DNA from: Cryptomeria japonica
Lineage: Eukaryota; Streptophyta; Pinopsida; Cupressales; Cupressaceae
Assembly: GCF_030272615.1 (NCBI RefSeq)
Contig: NC_081406.1
Span: forward strand, 231,748,396-231,808,395
Reading direction: 5' to 3'
Length of the DNA: 60,000 nucleotides
The notes beneath the pieces were generated by a model that did no database searches, was not told where the DNA came from, and worked only from the letters and a program-made list of their open reading frames with translations. Both the position numbers and the translations under genes were made by a program. Below are positions 55,792 through 60,000 of the stretch, one piece after another; positions within the stretch are counted from its first letter, which is position 1; every line of letters begins with the position of its first letter.

Positions 55792-56975
55792 GGGTCGTAT
55801 GGTGTACTCCATATGGTGTCATAAGAGGTCATATAATGTTTTATGACCCCTTAGGACACCATTTGGTGTCATTATGGGTTGTATGGTATGCTAAGGGGTC
55901 ATATGGTATCTTATGACCCCTTAGGACTCCATATGACCTCTTACATGTCGTTATGGGTCATATGGTGTCCTAACAAGTCATATGGTGTTCTATGATCCTT
56001 TAGGACACCATATGATCCCTTAGGACTCCATATGGTGTCGTTATGGGTCATATGGTGTCCTAAAGGGTCATATGGTATTCTATGACCTCTTAGGACACCA
56101 TATGATCCCTTAGGTGTCATTAGAGGTCATATTGTTTCCTAAGAGGTCAAATGGTGTCCTATGACCCCTTAGGACACCATATGACCCCTTAAGACACCAT
56201 AGGACCCATAATGACAACATATGGTGTCCTAAGGGGTCATAGGATGCCATATGACCCTCAAGATACCATACAACCCATAACAACACCATATGGTGCCCTA
56301 AAGGGTCATATGGTGTTCTATGACCCCTTAGGATACTATTTGGCATCATTATAGGTCCTATGGTGTTCTAATGGATCATATAGTGTCATATGACCCCATT
56401 AGGATACCATATGACCCCTTAGATGTTGTTAAGGGTCGTATTGTGTTCTAAGGGTCATATGGTGTCCTATGAGCCATTAGGACACCATATGGTATCGTTA
56501 TGTGTCTTATGTTGTCGTATGACCCCTAAGACACCTTATGGCCACTTAGGACACCATATGGTGTCATTAGGGGTCATATGGTGTCCTAAGGGGTCATATG
56601 GTCTCCTACGACCCCTTAGGACACTATTTGACCCCTTATGACTCCATACGGTCTCATTATGGGTCGTATGGTGTCCTAAGAGGTCATGTAGTGTTTTATG
56701 ACCCCTTAGGACACCATTTGGTGTCATTATGGGTTGTATGGTGTGCTAAGGGGTCATATGGTGTCTTATAACCCCTTAGGACTCCATATGCCCTCTTACG
56801 TATCGTTAGGGGTCATATGGTGTGCTAAGGGGTCATATGGTGTCTTGTGATCCCTTAGGACTCCATATGACCTCTTATGTGTCGTTATGGGTCATATGGT
56901 GTCCTATGACCCCTTAGGACACATGCATGGATCCCTAGGATACCATATGACCCCTGAGAATACCTTTTGACCCTA
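55792..56975. repeat. Palindromic short-unit satellite (GGTCATATGGTGTCCTAAGG type)
   Basis: Dozens of 18-20 bp modules of the type GGTCATATGGTGTCCTAA occur. They are interspersed with their exact complement (TTAGGACACCATATGACC) in irregular head-to-head and tail-to-tail order. Each module contains CATATG, and opposed modules make longer palindromes around CCTTAGG or ATGACC. Variants such as GTGTCATTATGGGT recur and hint at higher-order units. Open frames across it (for example 56423-56641) come from the repeat and are not genes. Confidence 0.92.
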
Positions 56976-56977
56976 GA

Positions 56978-58190
<1,213 letters not shown>

Positions 58191-58289
58191 ATATGAGCAT
58201 GCCATTTATACTTAAATGCTATATTTTTATGTATATATCCTACTGAAAAATCTAATGGAATGTAAGTGAATTGCATTTTATTGACAGAC

Positions 58290-58440
58290 ATAACCACGTA
58301 CGTGGTTAGTATGCTTTAAACCGCATACGTGGTTAGTATTCTTTAAACCGCGTACGTCGTTAGTATGTTTTTTAAACCGCGCATGCGGTTTAGCTTTGGT
58401 TAGCTCGGCAAAACGAGCCTAAACGCGTACAGGGTTCTTT
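58290..58440. repeat. Right subterminal array, about 28-bp units with GTACGTGG/GCATGCGG palindromes
   Basis: AACCACGTACGTGGTTAGTA (58292) is followed by related units at 58319, 58347 and 58376. The first unit contains the 14-bp perfect palindrome ACCACGTACGTGGT. GAGCCTAAACGCGTAC near 58415 resembles AAGCCTAAATAG...GCGCGTAC at the left array, but in the same orientation. Confidence 0.87.
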
Positions 58441-58538
58441 AAATTTGAAATACCTCGTGCACATTTTGGTGGTTTTTCATGTTTTTTTTTTGGGTGTGTC
58501 CACTTTTCTGACCACCATCTTTGTGCACTTACCCTTAG

Positions 58539-60000
58539 ATAAATAAGGAGTGAATGGTTATTGGAACATGGACATATTAGGACCCCTTCCCTATTACCAA
58601 TAACTAGATTCTACACGCAATTAAATTTATTCTTCATTAAGATTCATAAAACTATATATATATTCTCATATTCATTTATTATTACGTCGAAGGTGTTCCC
58701 TTATTTGAAGTGAACAACCTCCGGTTTCAAATCAACGGTTGATAAACTCTTAAAGGTACTGGAAGACCATTTCATCAATCATTGCCATTCATTTTTCAAT
58801 TTGTCCAAATGTTTCTCACTAGATCGCACTTATTAAATGCACCACTGTCTTCTATGTCATCTCCAGGCGAGCGGCTCATACGTACTGTTGACTCATCTTT
58901 TAAATCAATTCACACATTCAATGCAAATTTCTGCCTATAGCTATCAACTACCCACTTAACTTTCAAAGCTATTGGATTTGTCGATTAGACCAATAGCAAG
59001 ATTCATTTGTAACAATATCAATGAATTTCTAAGGCATAATGGACATAGGGCCATGAGGAGCGTCCCTTGTAAGCAACAATAGCAATATTTTCTACTATAA
59101 CTTTCAGCTCATGAAGACAAGCATGTGAATTCGATAGGTAAGAATTGGGTGCCGTAGCACTAACATGTTCGATTTTGCAATTAAATCCATTGGAATGGTC
59201 CAACAAGATCATAAGGCCCCCATGTTTTCCACTCTATTCGAGCTTAGGACATGTTTGATCATGCTCAGGATACCCTGAAAAGGCAGTTTCAATATACCAC
59301 ACATTAATAATACAAAAAAGATGCCTAGCATCTCATGTTCTAGCACAACAAGATTCACAAACTTTTATCTTCTGATTAACGTGAAATTGTTGGGATGCTT
59401 GAATCAATGATAGTCTTTACATAGATCATAGAGTAAGATTGTGATGATCAAACATGTATGTTTCATGCCCATAACACTGCCATGCTCAGTTCATCTTCCT
59501 ATAAATTATTTTGTTCATTTCTAATGTAATTGCTATGCATACTGTTTCTAGCTTTGCATTATTGCTTCCAAGTTACTACCATTGTTTCACCTTGTCATCA
59601 CACAAGTATTTTTTTATGACTATTAACTAATAGGCTCTATGCTTTTTATGACAAAATACTGTCAAATTTCCTTCATATTTTATGTACTGCTTACTCTATT
59701 GCTCCAATATTTATTTTTGAAGTTAAAAAATGTAGAAATAAATTGAATGGACCTTAGCACAACAAATTGTAGACAACTACAACTTAGCTTGGCTTTGGTT
59801 GAAATAACCTAAAGCCTTATATGAGTATAATGTGAACTTTCAATGCCTGCAATCTTGAAAATGAATTAGATAGAAAATGACAGAGAACAACACAAACATA
59901 ATTGTCTGCTATACACAACAACTTGAATTTTTTTTTTCCAAAACAGTGAGTCCATTCTTATTTTGTGCCATCCATTTTTTTTCGGTTGTGCTCATTTTAA
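58539..60000. other. No recognised feature
   Basis: This is AT-rich single-copy-looking sequence without terminal repeats. A 64-codon minus-strand frame (59018-59212) is not recognisable. If host-derived sequence exists in this window it is most likely here, but nothing supports an exon. Confidence 0.5.

Noticed and set aside
56423-56641. 72-codon frame with MVS-type repeats as a possible gene
   Set aside because: Produced by the 18-20 bp satellite; related frames occur on the opposite strand.
55792-56975. CRISPR-like array of short repeats
   Set aside because: No fixed repeat with unique equal-length spacers. Modules are contiguous and occur in both orientations in a plant nuclear context.
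58539-60000. A host exon near 58.7-59.2 kb
   Set aside because: Slightly more mixed composition, but no frame, splice pattern or recognisable peptide supports it.

Overview
The window reads as intergenic DNA from a large, repeat-rich plant nuclear genome. A gymnosperm (conifer) is my best guess, because of low gene density, old decayed Copia and Gypsy elements in nested stacks, LTRs of 1.1-2 kb and abundant microsatellites. The species cannot be proved from the sequence. I find no convincing host protein-coding gene, tRNA, rRNA or CRISPR array. Nearly every recognisable coding stretch is a broken piece of a transposable element, and most other open frames are artefacts of CT/GA/CA microsatellites.

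Layout. 1-2.5 kb: 3' half of a Ty1/Copia element (integrase end, RT, RNase H, PPT, start of the 3' LTR). 2.6-3.9 kb: a 200-bp repeat matching the far end of the window in inverted orientation, purine-rich microsatellites and a 168-bp tandem duplication. 4-12.2 kb: AT-rich and GTT-rich decayed sequence with a 190-bp hairpin, LINE-like scraps and LTR-like repeats. 12.4-13.6 kb: a GC-richer A-tailed retroposon. 13.7-18.8 kb: minus-strand Gypsy pol remnants interrupted by a 2.9-kb inverted-repeat element filled with CT/GA repeats (element B). 19.1-35.2 kb: a 16-kb minus-strand LTR element (near-TSD GTGGA/GTTGA) with a second, 6.8-kb minus-strand LTR element (TSD GATAT) inserted in it. Both carry gag-like sequence and no visible pol. 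35.2-43.3 kb: Copia-type LTR units arranged internal-LTR-internal-LTR. They encode a zinc-knuckle gag and a large unassigned ORF ('ORF-X') where pol would be expected. 43.5-47.7 kb: an LTR start, short tandem repeats and a solo LTR with a perfect TSD (GTAAG). 47.7-52.6 kb: a 2-kb LTR-like repeat abutting a minus-strand Gypsy gag-PR-RT-RNH-IN pseudogene. 53.5-54.2 kb: a LINE-type RNase H remnant. 54.2-58.5 kb: element C, a 4.3-kb sequence bounded by perfect 26-bp inverted repeats, packed with subterminal CGTAC arrays, a palindromic satellite and long GA tracts. 58.5-60 kb: nothing recognised.

The most unusual content is the family of TIR elements (B and C, plus a terminal fragment near 2.7 kb). 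They share the end motif GGTAAGTGCACAAAG and carry no transposase, only microsatellite or satellite arrays. Second is the Copia-type element with gag plus ORF-X in place of pol. Everything was read by eye; boundaries marked approximate should be treated so.
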